Assembly: GCF_023499255.1 (NCBI RefSeq)
Contig: NZ_CP092183.1
Location: 3,220,501-3,284,500 of the forward strand
From: Couchioplanes caeruleus
GTDB taxonomy: Bacteria > Actinomycetota > Actinomycetes > Mycobacteriales > Micromonosporaceae
DNA: 64,000 nt
Direction: 5' to 3'
Numbering within the stretch: the stretch's first letter is position 1; each line of letters opens with the position of its first letter. Below are positions 34,531-42,765 of this stretch, piece after piece. Made by a program: the position numbers and the translations under genes. The notes below the pieces were generated by a model that did no database searches, was not told the origin of the DNA, and saw only the letters and a program-made list of their open reading frames with translations.

Positions 34531-35711
34531 GCGGCCACCGTCCGAGGCCGCTTGGCACCGGCGGCGAGGCCGGAGCGGATCGTGCGCAGCATCTCGAACT
34601 GGCCGAGGCCGATCGACAGCGCGGCCTCTTCGAGCAGCGCGGCGGCCTGGTCGACGGGCAGGGCGCCTCCGGCGGCGAGCTGTCCGAGGGCGACCGACGA
34701 GACGTAGAGCGCGTAGTTGCGCTCGCCCTGCGCGGCCTGCCGGAGGTGCTCGAGCTGGCGGTCGATCGCGGCGTCCAGGTAGGCACCGGCCCGGCCGGTC
34801 GGCAGGTCGACGACGACGGGGCGTTGCGGCGGCAGCGGCGGCGGGGTGAGGCGTTTGGCGAGCCAGCCGGGCAGGGCGGCGACCTCGGCGTCACGGGCGA
34901 TCGTGTACGGGCGTCCGGCGACGGTCGAGCCTGCGGCGACGACGTAGCCGCCGTGGGCGCGGGTGTCGACCAGCCAGCCGAGGCCGTTGCCGCGCTCCCC
35001 GGCGGTGTTGCGCAGGGCCGGACCGGCGCCCGGGTGCCGGTAGTACAGGTGGGTTCCGCCCCGCCCGGTCGTCACGGTGTAGGTGTTCCACGCCTCGGGT
35101 GCGCCGTCGGTGTCGTGGCGGGCGCAGAGCAGCCCGAACACGTCGGATCCGTTGCGGCACAACGGATCCGACCACTCGGCGGGCGCGGTCTGCCCGTCCT
35201 TCGGGGTGTCCAGGTCGACCACAACGAGGCCGGACGGTCCGCAGGCGATGCCGACCCCGTACGGGGTGCTGGCCCAGCCTCGGCGGATCCGGTCGGGGTC
35301 GGTGGTGGCGCGGGCCTGCCAGCCGGTGTGTCCGTTGCGGCAGCGCGGGTCTGTGCCGGTGCAGGCGTCGGCGGGGTGGTCGGGGAAGGCGGGCCGCTTG
35401 TCGTCCGGGCGCAGCGGGAAGACGTGCCAGCCGCGCGCGGCGGCGGCGAGAGCGACCGCGCGGAGGTTTTCGTTGCTGTGCATGGGTTCCGGCCTCCGGG
35501 TGTCGGGTGTGGATGGATAGGCCTTGCGGTGCTTGTTGTGAGCGCATGCGGCGCAGTAGCGGTCCTTCTCGCCCTGCCGGGTGACGGTGAGGGGCTGGGC
35601 GGAGAGGGTGTCTTCGGCGGCGACCGTCGCGCGGCAGATGTGCGGGTAGGGCAGATCGGCCGGCACGAGGCGGCCGAGGGCCTTGCTGGCGGCGATCCAG
35701 TGGCCGTTCAT
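34527..35711 (-). CDS. Bifunctional DNA primase/polymerase (prim-pol)
   Basis: 394 residues from the ATG at 35711, which overlaps the upstream stop (ATGA). Residues 1-76 include a cysteine cluster (CRATVAAED...YCAACAHNKH). The prim-pol domain follows (ALAAAARGWHVFPLRPDDKRP; VVVDLDTPKDG with the catalytic acidic pair; YTVTTGRGGTHLYYRHPG). A strong GGAGG lies 9 nt before an internal ATG at 35483 that would give a 318-residue prim-pol alone, so two products are possible. It primes replication of the excised element with the RepA-like ATPase. Confidence 0.85.
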   Translation of the reverse strand: MNGHWIAASKALGRLVPADLPYPHICRATVAAEDTLSAQPLTVTRQGEKDRYCAACAHNKHRKAYPSTPDTRRPEPMHSNENLRAVALAAAARGWHVFPLRPDDKRPAFPDHPADACTGTDPRCRNGHTGWQARATTDPDRIRRGWASTPYGVGIACGPSGLVVVDLDTPKDGQTAPAEWSDPLCRNGSDVFGLLCARHDTDGAPEAWNTYTVTTGRGGTHLYYRHPGAGPALRNTAGERGNGLGWLVDTRAHGGYVVAAGSTVAGRPYTIARDAEVAALPGWLAKRLTPPPLPPQRPVVVDLPTGRAGAYLDAAIDRQLEHLRQAAQGERNYALYVSSVALGQLAAGGALPVDQAAALLEEAALSIGLGQFEMLRTIRSGLAAGAKRPRTVAA

Positions 35712-36070
35712 CGCGGGTCGGCGCAGGTCAGGCACTCGCCGAGCGAGCGCGGGATGTAGTAGTCGCAGACGGAGCGGCAGGTCGGGCAGGTGCGCCGGGC
35801 GCGCAGCGCGGCGGCGATCGCGCGTCGTTGTGCCGCGCTGGCGGGGCGCTTCGGGCGGGCGAGGTCGAGCCGGTACAGGTACGCCGCCCGGGTGCCGCCC
35901 ACGCCCTGCCAGAGGATCTGCGCGGCGATCGGCTGGCGGCCCGGCCGCAGCCCGTCTGCGGCGAGCTGGCGGCGGGTGGCGTAGCCGTCCGGGGCGCCGT
36001 GCCACCAGAAGGTGGGCAGGCCGTAGCGGGTGCCCTCCGGATCGAAGAACCGGGCGCGGATGCGGCCCAT
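35708..36070 (-). CDS. RRQRL-type zinc-binding small protein
   Basis: 120 residues, matching the AICE family named for its RRQRL-like motif (here YATRRQLAADGLRPGRQP). It ends in two CxxC pairs (RRTCPTCRSVC and LGECLTCADPR) that should hold a zinc ion. ATG at 36070 with a TGATG overlap to the upstream gene; the stop overlaps prim-pol. Function unknown; always in replication/transfer operons of actinomycete elements as far as I know. Confidence 0.75.
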   Translation of the reverse strand: MGRIRARFFDPEGTRYGLPTFWWHGAPDGYATRRQLAADGLRPGRQPIAAQILWQGVGGTRAAYLYRLDLARPKRPASAAQRRAIAAALRARRTCPTCRSVCDYYIPRSLGECLTCADPR

Positions 36071-36411
36071 CAGGCGGCCCTCCACCCGATCGCGGGCCGC
36101 TCGGCGCGGCTGGGCATCGCGGCCGGGCGGACGATGACCGCGTCCAGGAGCTGGCCGAGCAGCCGCAGCAGCGTGGCGAGCTGAGTGCGGGCGGTGTCCG
36201 GGCGGCGGCTGAGCGGGATCCGGATGAGCACTTCGGCGTACTCAGTCTCCCCGGCGCGGACGCGGGTCATGACCGAGCGGCCGGAGCCGCGGGCGGTCAC
36301 GACCGGGGCGGCCCGGTGCTCGTTGACGCCGCACCGGTGGTCGCGGGTGCACCAGTCGGTGTGGTGGGTGGTCTGGCGGGTGAGGCGGGCCATCGTCCGG
36401 GTGGTGATCAC
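36070..36411 (-). CDS. Small conserved AICE protein
   Basis: 113 residues from a GTG that overlaps the upstream stop (GTGA). A short Cys/His stretch (WCTRDHRCGVNEH) precedes a region (YAEVLIRIPLSRRPDTARTQL) with alternating strand and helix. No catalytic motif, membrane segment or named family that I can assert. Part of the tightly overlapped replication/transfer operon. Confidence 0.65.
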   Translation of the reverse strand: MITTRTMARLTRQTTHHTDWCTRDHRCGVNEHRAAPVVTARGSGRSVMTRVRAGETEYAEVLIRIPLSRRPDTARTQLATLLRLLGQLLDAVIVRPAAMPSRAERPAIGWRAA

Positions 36412-36659
36412 TTGGTCCCCTTGGTGTGCTCGCGACGGATGACGTTGTAGGCGTGGCGGCCGAACCGGATCCGGCGTCCGGTGCCCTGGCAGCGGCGGCA
36501 GAGCCGGAACACCCGGCCGAGCGGGGCGCGCTTCTTGCCGGTTCCGGAGCAGGTGCGGCAGACCTTGAACGGCCAGATCATGCAGGTCAGCAGGTAACAG
36601 ACGGTGACGGCGGGGACGGCGAGGCAGAGCAGGCTAGCGATTACTGCGGACGAGTCCAC
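36408..36659 (-). CDS. Small membrane protein with DnaJ-like zinc knuckle
   Basis: 83 residues from the GTG at 36659, with GGAGG 5 nt upstream. One transmembrane helix (VIASLLCLAVPAVTVCYLL) is followed by two CxxCxGxG motifs (CRTCSGTG, CRRCQGTG), the zinc-binding pattern of DnaJ cysteine-rich domains. Such proteins occur beside Tra/Spd genes. A link to the translocase at the membrane is inferred from position. Confidence 0.7.
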   Translation of the reverse strand: MDSSAVIASLLCLAVPAVTVCYLLTCMIWPFKVCRTCSGTGKKRAPLGRVFRLCRRCQGTGRRIRFGRHAYNVIRREHTKGTK

Positions 36660-36702
36660 GGGTGCCTCCACAGGCGGTTTCAGGCAGTACGGGGATAAGG
36701 CC

Positions 36703-36789
36703 GCTAGCGCGCTAGCGTCCTGATCACGGTTCGGATGGGGTGCTATCGGGGGTGCTAGCGCTAGCGGGGGTCAGCCGCTAGCGCTAGCG
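36703..36789. repeat. Cluster of six GCTAGCG repeats, candidate clt/transfer recognition site
   Basis: GCTAGCG begins at 36703, 36711, 36754, 36760, 36777 and 36783, arranged in three palindromes, the last being CCGCTAGCGCTAGCGG. The cluster is the non-coding DNA directly 3' of the FtsK/TraB-like gene. TraB-type translocases bind short repeats in a clt locus. Assignment is inferred from position and repeat form. Confidence 0.55.
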
Positions 36790-36801
36790 GCCCAGGTCGG
36801 C

Positions 36802-39003
36802 CTACCCGGCGCGCCGCTTGCGGTCACGCTCGGTAATCGCGGCGGTGATGTCGGCGGCGGCGACGCCGCGCCGGTTGACCGTCTTGCCCTCGATGCGCCG
36901 GCCGATCTGCATGGTGTCCACGCCCAGGGGGTTGAGCAGGGTGGCCAGTTCCTCCGGGGCGAGGCCGCTGTAGGTCTCGGGCCGCAGGTCGGCGAGGCGG
37001 GCGACGATGGTCTCGGACCAGACCTTGGTCTCCCCGGCGTGCAGGACGGCGGCGATGTCGTCCAGCAGTTGCGCTCCCGCGCTGGCGGCGGGGACCTCGG
37101 GTGCCTCGCCGATGGCCGCGCCGGTCAGCGTCCCGGCCTTGGCGCGCATGGCATACGCCCGCTCGATCACGACTTCGACATGCTTGGCGGCAGCGACGTT
37201 GGTCCGCACCGTCAGGGCTTCCTCGACCGCGCCGGAGTCGTCGGCGCCGAGAAGGATGCCGACACCCTTGTGGGAGCGCTGGAACCGCGACGAGTCGTAC
37301 CCGGCCGGGTACGAGCCCGCGCCGAGCACGGCCTCGGAGGACTGCCAGGTCATCGTCTTGAGCGCGAACCGGGTGCCGATGTTGTCGCGCAGGTCGGTCG
37401 GCACGGCCTTGCCGTCGGGCTTCTGCGTGTGCAGCGAGATCATGATCCCGACCGCCGGGCCGACCTTGCACAGCTCGGTCAGCAGCTCCACGATCTCCTT
37501 GCCGAACTCCGCGTGGCTGGAGTAGCGCTGGAACTCATCGATCGAGACCAGGACCGGCCAGAGCTTCAGGGACCGCTTGTCGGCGATCTGCCGGGTCACC
37601 TTCGACTCAGGGCAGATCTCCGGCGGCAGCGTGGCGATCGTGTCGTAACGACGGTTCATGTCGTCCACCAGCGCGCGCAGGTCCTCCACCAGGGCCTCAA
37701 CCACCTCGGTGCGCACACCGAAACCGGTGCGGTGCGCGATGCGGGTGAACGGCCGCCAGTCCTGGCCGCCCTTGCCGTCGTAGATGTGCAGCTCCACCGA
37801 CGGGTCCAGGGCGCAGGCCAGGCCCGGGATGCGGGCCGCGTTGGTCTTGCCCATACGCGGGATCGACCCGACCAGCAGCGACGTGAACATCATGACCAGC
37901 GGGACGACCCGGCCGCGCTGGTCCAGGCCGAACGGGAACGGGGAGAACACGTCCACGCTGCCCTTGGCGACCAGCGGCCACACCTCGGACGGCTTGGCGT
38001 ACGGGTCCTCGTCGGCGACCCACAGGGCGATCCGGCGGGCGGATCCGGCGGTGCCGCGTACCCGGTCGGGCCACACCTGCACCTCGTCCAGGTCGAGACC
38101 GGCGGCGATCTCGGTGCGCTTCTTGACCGCCTTGTCCGCCGTGGTCGAGTACGGCAGGTCCACGATGGCGAGCCACCCGTCACCGTCACGCATGATGGGC
38201 TTCGGGATGCTGATCATGTCGTCGGGCTTGCACAGCCCGGCCGACAGGAACGCCCGCTCGATCACGTCCAGGGTCAGCTTGCGCACCCGGGGCTTGACCA
38301 CAGCCGTGTCCACGATCGGGGTATCCCGGTCGGTGCCGACCCGGCCGAACAGGATCACAGCGGCGGCCAGGGCGAGCCACCGCTGCCACGATCCGGCCAG
38401 CGTCATCAGGACGGCGACGGTGGGTGCGCCGAGCAGCAGCAGGGCGGCGGTGACGATGCCGCGCCACCGGACCCGGGCGTCACGCTGACGCGACAGCTTC
38501 AGGTACAGCTCGGCGTCCTCGGCCCGGACCGAGGCCAGCCGGACCGGGATGCCCTCGGCGTCGGAGGTCCAGCGGGTCAGCGCGCCGATCGTGCGGGCCA
38601 CGCCGAACGGTGCCCGCCAGCCCAGCTTGGCGGCGTACTTCGGGGAGCGGGTCAGGTGGTACACGCTGACGTGGGTGTAGTGGCCGAACACCCACCGCGT
38701 CGCCGAACGGAACTCGGTGCGGCTGGTCAGCCACGGCGGCAGGATCGGCCGTCGGTCGGTCACCTTCCCGGCCGCTGCCAGGGCGAACATCGACGGGTCC
38801 GGGGTGGCCGGCGGGTTCACTGGCACCGGGGCGTCGGTGTCCAGCTCGTCGGTCTCGTCGTCCACCTCGGCGGCGAACGACCGGTTCACCTCGGGCTCGG
38901 TACGGCGGGTGCGGGCAGCGTCCAGGTCGACCACGTTGTCGTCGGCGACGTCGGCCTCGGCGGCGGTCCAGTCGAAGTTCTCGGGTCCGGTGGGGGTGTT
39001 CAC
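36802..39003 (-). CDS. FtsK/SpoIIIE-type conjugative DNA translocase (TraB/TraSA-like)
   Basis: 733 residues. An acidic N-terminus is followed by two membrane helices near 200-245 (GIVTAALLLLGAPTVAVLMTL, ALAAAVILFG). The motor domain has Walker A GSIPRMGKTNAARI near 381 and Walker B PVLVSIDEFQRY near 485. The C-terminal ~90 residues form a winged domain (LLDDIAAVLHAGETKVWSETIV...) that may act as the gamma-like DNA-recognition domain. GTG start with GGAGG 8 nt upstream. A hexameric pump moves double-stranded element DNA between mycelia. It sits just upstream of the GCTAGCG cluster. Confidence 0.9.
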   Translation of the reverse strand: MNTPTGPENFDWTAAEADVADDNVVDLDAARTRRTEPEVNRSFAAEVDDETDELDTDAPVPVNPPATPDPSMFALAAAGKVTDRRPILPPWLTSRTEFRSATRWVFGHYTHVSVYHLTRSPKYAAKLGWRAPFGVARTIGALTRWTSDAEGIPVRLASVRAEDAELYLKLSRQRDARVRWRGIVTAALLLLGAPTVAVLMTLAGSWQRWLALAAAVILFGRVGTDRDTPIVDTAVVKPRVRKLTLDVIERAFLSAGLCKPDDMISIPKPIMRDGDGWLAIVDLPYSTTADKAVKKRTEIAAGLDLDEVQVWPDRVRGTAGSARRIALWVADEDPYAKPSEVWPLVAKGSVDVFSPFPFGLDQRGRVVPLVMMFTSLLVGSIPRMGKTNAARIPGLACALDPSVELHIYDGKGGQDWRPFTRIAHRTGFGVRTEVVEALVEDLRALVDDMNRRYDTIATLPPEICPESKVTRQIADKRSLKLWPVLVSIDEFQRYSSHAEFGKEIVELLTELCKVGPAVGIMISLHTQKPDGKAVPTDLRDNIGTRFALKTMTWQSSEAVLGAGSYPAGYDSSRFQRSHKGVGILLGADDSGAVEEALTVRTNVAAAKHVEVVIERAYAMRAKAGTLTGAAIGEAPEVPAASAGAQLLDDIAAVLHAGETKVWSETIVARLADLRPETYSGLAPEELATLLNPLGVDTMQIGRRIEGKTVNRRGVAAADITAAITERDRKRRAG

Positions 39004-39022
39004 GGTGTTGTCCTCCGGGGTC

Positions 39023-39469
39023 TCAGGCGGCGATCACGAGGGCGGCGACGAACAGGAACAGGTAGTGGAAGGACTGATCGAGGGCGTACGAGCCGGTGCC
39101 GAGCGACGGGTTGTCGTCGCGGCCGGGACGCGGGATGCCGAGGGCGTAGAAGCGGCCCGCGCCGCACAGGTCGGCGAGGCGCTTGAGCGGGGTGCGCCGG
39201 TCGGCGATGTAGTGCGTGACCGCGCTGACCGCCAGCCCGGCGGCGACGCGGCCGGGGCCGAGCGGCAGCCCGAGCGACAGCGCGAGGGCGGCGAGCGCGA
39301 CCAGCGCGGTCAGGGTGTAGGTGGTGACGTGCGCGGCGCAGGCGATGCGGCCGGGCCAGCCGGGGCGGCCCTTGCAGTCGGCTTGGTGCTGGGTCTGGAT
39401 CCAGTGGTCGGCGAGCTGGTGGGCGACGTAGAGGGCGACGAACACGGCGGCGAAGGTGGCGGCGGTCAT
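39023..39469 (-). CDS. Integral membrane protein, DUF3307-like or Spd-like
   Basis: 148 residues with three or four hydrophobic helices. FAAVFVALYVAHQLADHWIQTQHQA carries the H/D pattern of DUF3307 proteins, and AVSAVTHYIADRRTPLKRLADL follows later. ATG at 39469. It lies 20 bp before the translocase gene on the same strand. A place in the inner membrane with a role in plasmid spread is likely by context. Confidence 0.65.
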   Translation of the reverse strand: MTAATFAAVFVALYVAHQLADHWIQTQHQADCKGRPGWPGRIACAAHVTTYTLTALVALAALALSLGLPLGPGRVAAGLAVSAVTHYIADRRTPLKRLADLCGAGRFYALGIPRPGRDDNPSLGTGSYALDQSFHYLFLFVAALVIAA

Positions 39470-39483
39470 GGCGTGGGCCCCGA

Positions 39484-39630
39484 TCAGGAAGCGCTCGACG
39501 TGACGGCCTTGCGGCAGTCCGGGCAGTAGGTCGGGGCCTTGGCGTTGCCGTGCAGGGTGACCTGGCAGCCGCACGACAGCAGGATCCAGCGGGCGGCGAG
39601 GGTGACGCGGCGGGCGAGGTGCGAGAACAT
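39484..39630 (-). CDS. Small zinc-ribbon protein
   Basis: 48 residues: MFSHLARRVTLAARWILLS, then CGC and, 20 residues later, CPDC in a ribbon-like layout. GGAGAGG lies just before the ATG. Too short for automatic calls, but it fits neatly between operon genes and has host-like codons. Probably a structural zinc protein of the element. Confidence 0.65.
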   Translation of the reverse strand: MFSHLARRVTLAARWILLSCGCQVTLHGNAKAPTYCPDCRKAVTSSAS

Positions 39631-39730
39631 GGGTGCCTCTCCTTGAGGTCGTGAGAGATCAGGGCCGAAGGGATGGGGACCGGCGGCACGGCGTCTGCTT
39701 GGCGGTAGGTGGCCGTGCCGCCGGGCGTAT

Positions 39731-39907
39731 CTAGCGGCGGGTGCGGCGCTCGTGATCGCGCAGCGTGCGGTCGACCGCGTCGCGCTGCTGCGGGGTCATC
39801 AGCGCGCGGATGGCCTTGTCGTCACCACGGCTCTTGAACACCTGGTCGAGGGCGGCGACGGTGGTCTCGGCGGCGGCTTGCTCGTCGGTGAGGTGGTGCT
39901 TGGCCAT
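39731..39907 (-). CDS. Small acidic-basic AICE protein
   Basis: 58 residues (MAKHHLTDEQAAAETTVAAL...RTLRDHERRTRR), predicted all-helical with a charged C-terminus. GGAG lies 9 nt upstream of the ATG. No family is recognised. It sits between the Spd-like genes on the same strand. Confidence 0.65.
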   Translation of the reverse strand: MAKHHLTDEQAAAETTVAALDQVFKSRGDDKAIRALMTPQQRDAVDRTLRDHERRTRR

Positions 39908-39935
39908 GACGTTGTGCTCCTTCTCGGTGGTCGGA

Positions 39936-40697
39936 TCAGGCAGCGGCGAGAGCGGGCGTTTCCGCAGGAACTGGGGCAGATGGTGACGCATCGGTGACGC
40001 GCAGGGCGGCGAGATGACGCCGGGCGGTCGAGACCGAAACCCCGGCCTTCGCGGCGATTTCCGAGACCGGCGCGGCGGGCATCTTGGCGGCGACCTTGGC
40101 GACCTTCTCCGCCGACGCGGCACGAGGCGTGACGCGCTTGACGGGCGCTTTTTTGACCGGCGGAGTCGGCGCGGGCGCCTCTGCCCGGACCGGCTCAGCG
40201 GGCGTCTGCGGCGCCTCGAGCTCGGCGGCGACCGGCGCGGGCGATTCGGCCGGCACGGCGTCCTCGGCGACGGCCGCGACGTGGCGGGCGGTCGCCAGCA
40301 GCGCACCGGTCGCCATGACCATCAAGCCATCGACCGCGAGCGGGCCGAGGTGCGAGGTAACCGCGTCCTCGCCGTAGAAGTGCAGCAGACCGGCGAGGTG
40401 CTTGTACGACACCAGCGCGGCGACCAGGGCGACCGGCAGCAGACCGGCGAACCGTAGCGCGGCCCAGCCCCGGCCGGACGGCCACGCTACGCGGGCCAGG
40501 ATCTCGGTAGCCACGAACAGGGCGACGGGCCAGAAGATCGCGCCGACCACCGCGCCGGTCTGCGGCGACCAGTCGGCCGGAGCATCGGTGGGCGGGACGT
40601 AGGAGTGAGCGACGTTCGCGGAGATCGAGACCGTGCCGCCCAGAGCGGCGCCGATGTAGGCCCAGCCACGGCCAGAGACGGAAGGCTTCCGCATCAC
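39936..40697 (-). CDS. SpdB-like DUF2637 membrane protein with C-terminal HTH
   Basis: 253 residues (252 from the ATG at 40694). Four hydrophobic helices in the first 140 residues match DUF2637/SpdB proteins (GWAYIGAALGGTVSISANVAHSY; AVVGAIFWPVALFVATEIL; LAGLLHFYGEDAVTSHLGPL). An Ala/Pro/Glu linker leads to a basic helix-turn-helix (KMPAAPVSEIAAKAGVSVSTARRHLAAL). Spd proteins help plasmids spread along mycelium after transfer. The HTH tail suggests DNA contact at the membrane. The start overlaps the upstream stop. Confidence 0.8.
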   Translation of the reverse strand: MMRKPSVSGRGWAYIGAALGGTVSISANVAHSYVPPTDAPADWSPQTGAVVGAIFWPVALFVATEILARVAWPSGRGWAALRFAGLLPVALVAALVSYKHLAGLLHFYGEDAVTSHLGPLAVDGLMVMATGALLATARHVAAVAEDAVPAESPAPVAAELEAPQTPAEPVRAEAPAPTPPVKKAPVKRVTPRAASAEKVAKVAAKMPAAPVSEIAAKAGVSVSTARRHLAALRVTDASPSAPVPAETPALAAA

Positions 40698-40939
40698 GCC
40701 ACCGCCTTCAGGGAGCCGGGACGCCCAGCCAGCTCGGCAGCGACGCGGGTAACGCGGGCCTCGGCCCGGCGCAGCCGCCGCCAGTCCAGCGGCGACGGGC
40801 CGCCCTGGTCAGCGGCATTGATCAGGACGATCTCCGCGTCGACAACGTCGATCTCAGCGGCGATCAGCGGCCACTCGGCCTCAATCGCTGACAGGTCGCC
40901 CGGAGCGGGCTCGATGGGCGAGGGAACCTTGAAGTTCAC
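40694..40939 (-). CDS. DUF6284-like small protein
   Basis: 81 residues from the GTG at 40939, with GGAGG 7 nt upstream. The motif LSAIEAEWPLIAAEIDVVDAEI and the closing DWRRLRRAEARVTRVAAELA are typical of DUF6284 proteins at the head of AICE transfer operons. Helical, cytoplasmic, function unknown. First gene of the leftward transfer/replication operon, controlled from the operator region at 40968-41045. Confidence 0.75.
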   Translation of the reverse strand: MNFKVPSPIEPAPGDLSAIEAEWPLIAAEIDVVDAEIVLINAADQGGPSPLDWRRLRRAEARVTRVAAELAGRPGSLKAVA

Positions 40940-40967
40940 CGGAAGTCCTCCAACTTTGATGGTTTGT

Positions 40968-41045
40968 AGGTTTGCCCACAAACTTGCGATGGACCGACCG
41001 TAGGGCACGTGACGGCGACCGCGCAAGAGGTTTGCCCACAAACCT
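40968..41045. promoter_or_regulatory. Twin operators between the transfer operon and the GntR regulator
   Basis: AGGTTTG-CCCA-CAAACTT (40968-40985) and AGGTTTG-CCCA-CAAACCT (41028-41045) are near-identical dyads exactly 60 bp apart, about six helical turns. They lie between divergent starts, one close to each gene. A GntR dimer bound at both could loop the DNA and repress both directions, as KorSA does in pSAM2. A weak -35/-10 (TTGCCC, 17 bp, GATACG) overlaps the right site. Confidence 0.75.
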
Positions 41046-41068
41046 GCAAACTGCGATACGGTGGTGAC

Positions 41069-41881
41069 ATGAAACCGCAGCCCACGGCCGTCGCCGCGCC
41101 GATTCACCTACGCATCGCCGATGACTTGCGCATGAGGATCGAACGAGGAGAGCTAGAGCCCGGCGATCCTCTGCCTACGTTGCAGATCCTCTGCGACGAC
41201 TACGACTGCTCCCTCAACTCAGCGCGAGCCGCCATAGCCCTGTTGAAGCAGCAAGGACTTATCACAGGCGGCCGAGGCAAGGCGGCCACCGTCCGAACAC
41301 CGGTGCCTCGCGTCTGCCGTTCCTCCGAGCGTCATCAGGCGGAGAAGGACCTGGCACTCCAGCCTCAGGACGTTCGAGCGTCAACCGGCGTCGCAGAAAC
41401 CGACATGGGAAGCAGGATTGAAGAACTATCCTTCTTAACCCAATATGACAAAATCGCGCCTTCGCGCAAGCTTGCTGCCGACCTCGGAGTCGCAGTCGAT
41501 ACTGAGGTTTTGCAGCGGCTCTACGAAATGCGTGACAGGAGAGACGGTCGACGTCTCTCGTGGAGTATCTCCTACATTCCCATACCGTTGATTGAGGGAA
41601 ATCCTAAGCTTTTGGATGCAGCTAACGAGCCCTGGCCGGGCGGCACGCTGCACCAACTTCACACGGTGGGAATCGAAGTTATGAAGGTGGTCGATCAGGT
41701 CTCGGCATCAATGCCGACTACGGCAGAAGCGCACGAATGGCGACTTGACGACGGAGTGCCGATGCTGCACGTTCGCCGAATCTCGTACGACGAGGGAGAG
41801 AGAGTCGTCGAAATATCGGATGCGAACTTCCCAGCCGATCGCACAGAGCTTAGTTTCACTACCCATCTCAAGAAATGGTGA
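41069..41881 (+). CDS. GntR/HutC-family transcriptional regulator
   Basis: 270 residues. The N-terminal winged helix is typical (HLRIADDLRMRIERGELEPGDPLPTLQILCDDYDCSLNSARAAIALL; shown here only as the family match). A UTRA ligand domain follows (~125-265: RLYEMRDRRDGRRLSWSISY to MLHVRRISYDEGERVVEISD). The ATG at 41069 lies 23 bp after the right operator. It is the AICE master repressor candidate, equivalent to KorSA. The ligand is unknown. Confidence 0.85.
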   Translation: MKPQPTAVAAPIHLRIADDLRMRIERGELEPGDPLPTLQILCDDYDCSLNSARAAIALLKQQGLITGGRGKAATVRTPVPRVCRSSERHQAEKDLALQPQDVRASTGVAETDMGSRIEELSFLTQYDKIAPSRKLAADLGVAVDTEVLQRLYEMRDRRDGRRLSWSISYIPIPLIEGNPKLLDAANEPWPGGTLHQLHTVGIEVMKVVDQVSASMPTTAEAHEWRLDDGVPMLHVRRISYDEGERVVEISDANFPADRTELSFTTHLKKW

Positions 41882-42717
41882 GCAGAATGCCGACTGTGTC
41901 AATCATTACCGCCGCATACGCCCCAAGTGCTGCCTTCATGCCGGAAACGATAGCAAGCGTCGCCGCGTTGGAGGTACCGGCCGGGTGGGACGTTGAATGG
42001 GTTGTGCAGGAAGACGGCGATACTCCGGTTCTGTCTGGGCACTTTACCGGTGTGCCCGGGGTCAGTTACGCCGCCAATGGTCGCCAGCTCGGCATCGCCG
42101 GAACGAGGAATCTAGCCCTGGAACGCGCGTCGGGCAGCCTGCTCCGGGTTCTTGACTCCGATGACGTACTTCTTCCCAATGCAATCTCGGCTTTGATCCA
42201 TCATTTCGAGGTCTTGTCGATTCACTGGGCAGTTGGCCAGGCGGACGACCTGATGACAGATGGACGGCGAGTCAGTTGGGATCCTTTGATTCCTACCGGG
42301 ATTGTCAAGGCTGGAGCGGTGAACAATTATGCTATCGAGCACGGTGGAAATTGGCCGATCCATTGTGCCGGGTTGATGCTAAGAACGGATACTGTACGAG
42401 CGCTAGGCGGATGGGTTGGAGTGCCGAGCGATGAGGACATAATCATGTTTTCCGCTCTGGCCGATTTTTGCGATGGCTACAACGAACCAGCTGTGACATG
42501 GCTGTATAGGCAGCACACTGGCCAAGTCACGCGTACGAGTATCTGGCGTCAGCAAAGCGCAATCGGACGGCGTATTGCATTGCAACGACTTAAGAGCGTG
42601 CGGGCGCTGGGCATGGGATTCAACGCGAATCCTCTACCATCGCTAGAAAAGCCGGTCACCGATGATCTGCGTGTTGCGCCACCCATGAAGGATCGCGACA
42701 CGCATGAGTACTTGTGA
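41875..42717 (+). CDS. Family 2 glycosyltransferase
   Basis: 280 residues from 41875; GTG at 41878 (GTGA overlap with gntR) or ATG at 41887 are equally possible starts. The GT-A fold shows in PTVSIITAAYAPSAAFMPET, EWVVQEDGD, GIAGTRNLALERASGSLLRVLDSDDVLLP (the DxD motif) and VPSDEDIIMFSALADF. It transfers a sugar from a nucleotide donor to an unknown acceptor. Visibly richer in A/T than the transfer genes, so probably later cargo, co-transcribed with the regulator. With the lectin, it makes glycan biology a theme of the element's cargo. Confidence 0.8.
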   Translation: MVSRMPTVSIITAAYAPSAAFMPETIASVAALEVPAGWDVEWVVQEDGDTPVLSGHFTGVPGVSYAANGRQLGIAGTRNLALERASGSLLRVLDSDDVLLPNAISALIHHFEVLSIHWAVGQADDLMTDGRRVSWDPLIPTGIVKAGAVNNYAIEHGGNWPIHCAGLMLRTDTVRALGGWVGVPSDEDIIMFSALADFCDGYNEPAVTWLYRQHTGQVTRTSIWRQQSAIGRRIALQRLKSVRALGMGFNANPLPSLEKPVTDDLRVAPPMKDRDTHEYL

Positions 42718-42765
42718 TTGCATTTCCGTTGCGGCCGTCGAAGGTTGGGCGTCTGACACGAGGCA

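Noticed and set aside
34527..36005. Prim-pol frame extended to 36005
   Set aside because: Upstream of 35711 it overlaps the zinc-binding RRQRL-type gene and has shadow composition; the ATGA coupling marks the start.
37039..39186. 715-codon open frame antisense to the translocase gene
   Set aside because: Gly/Arg/Asp-rich with no start signal or motif; it is the antisense shadow of the FtsK-like gene.
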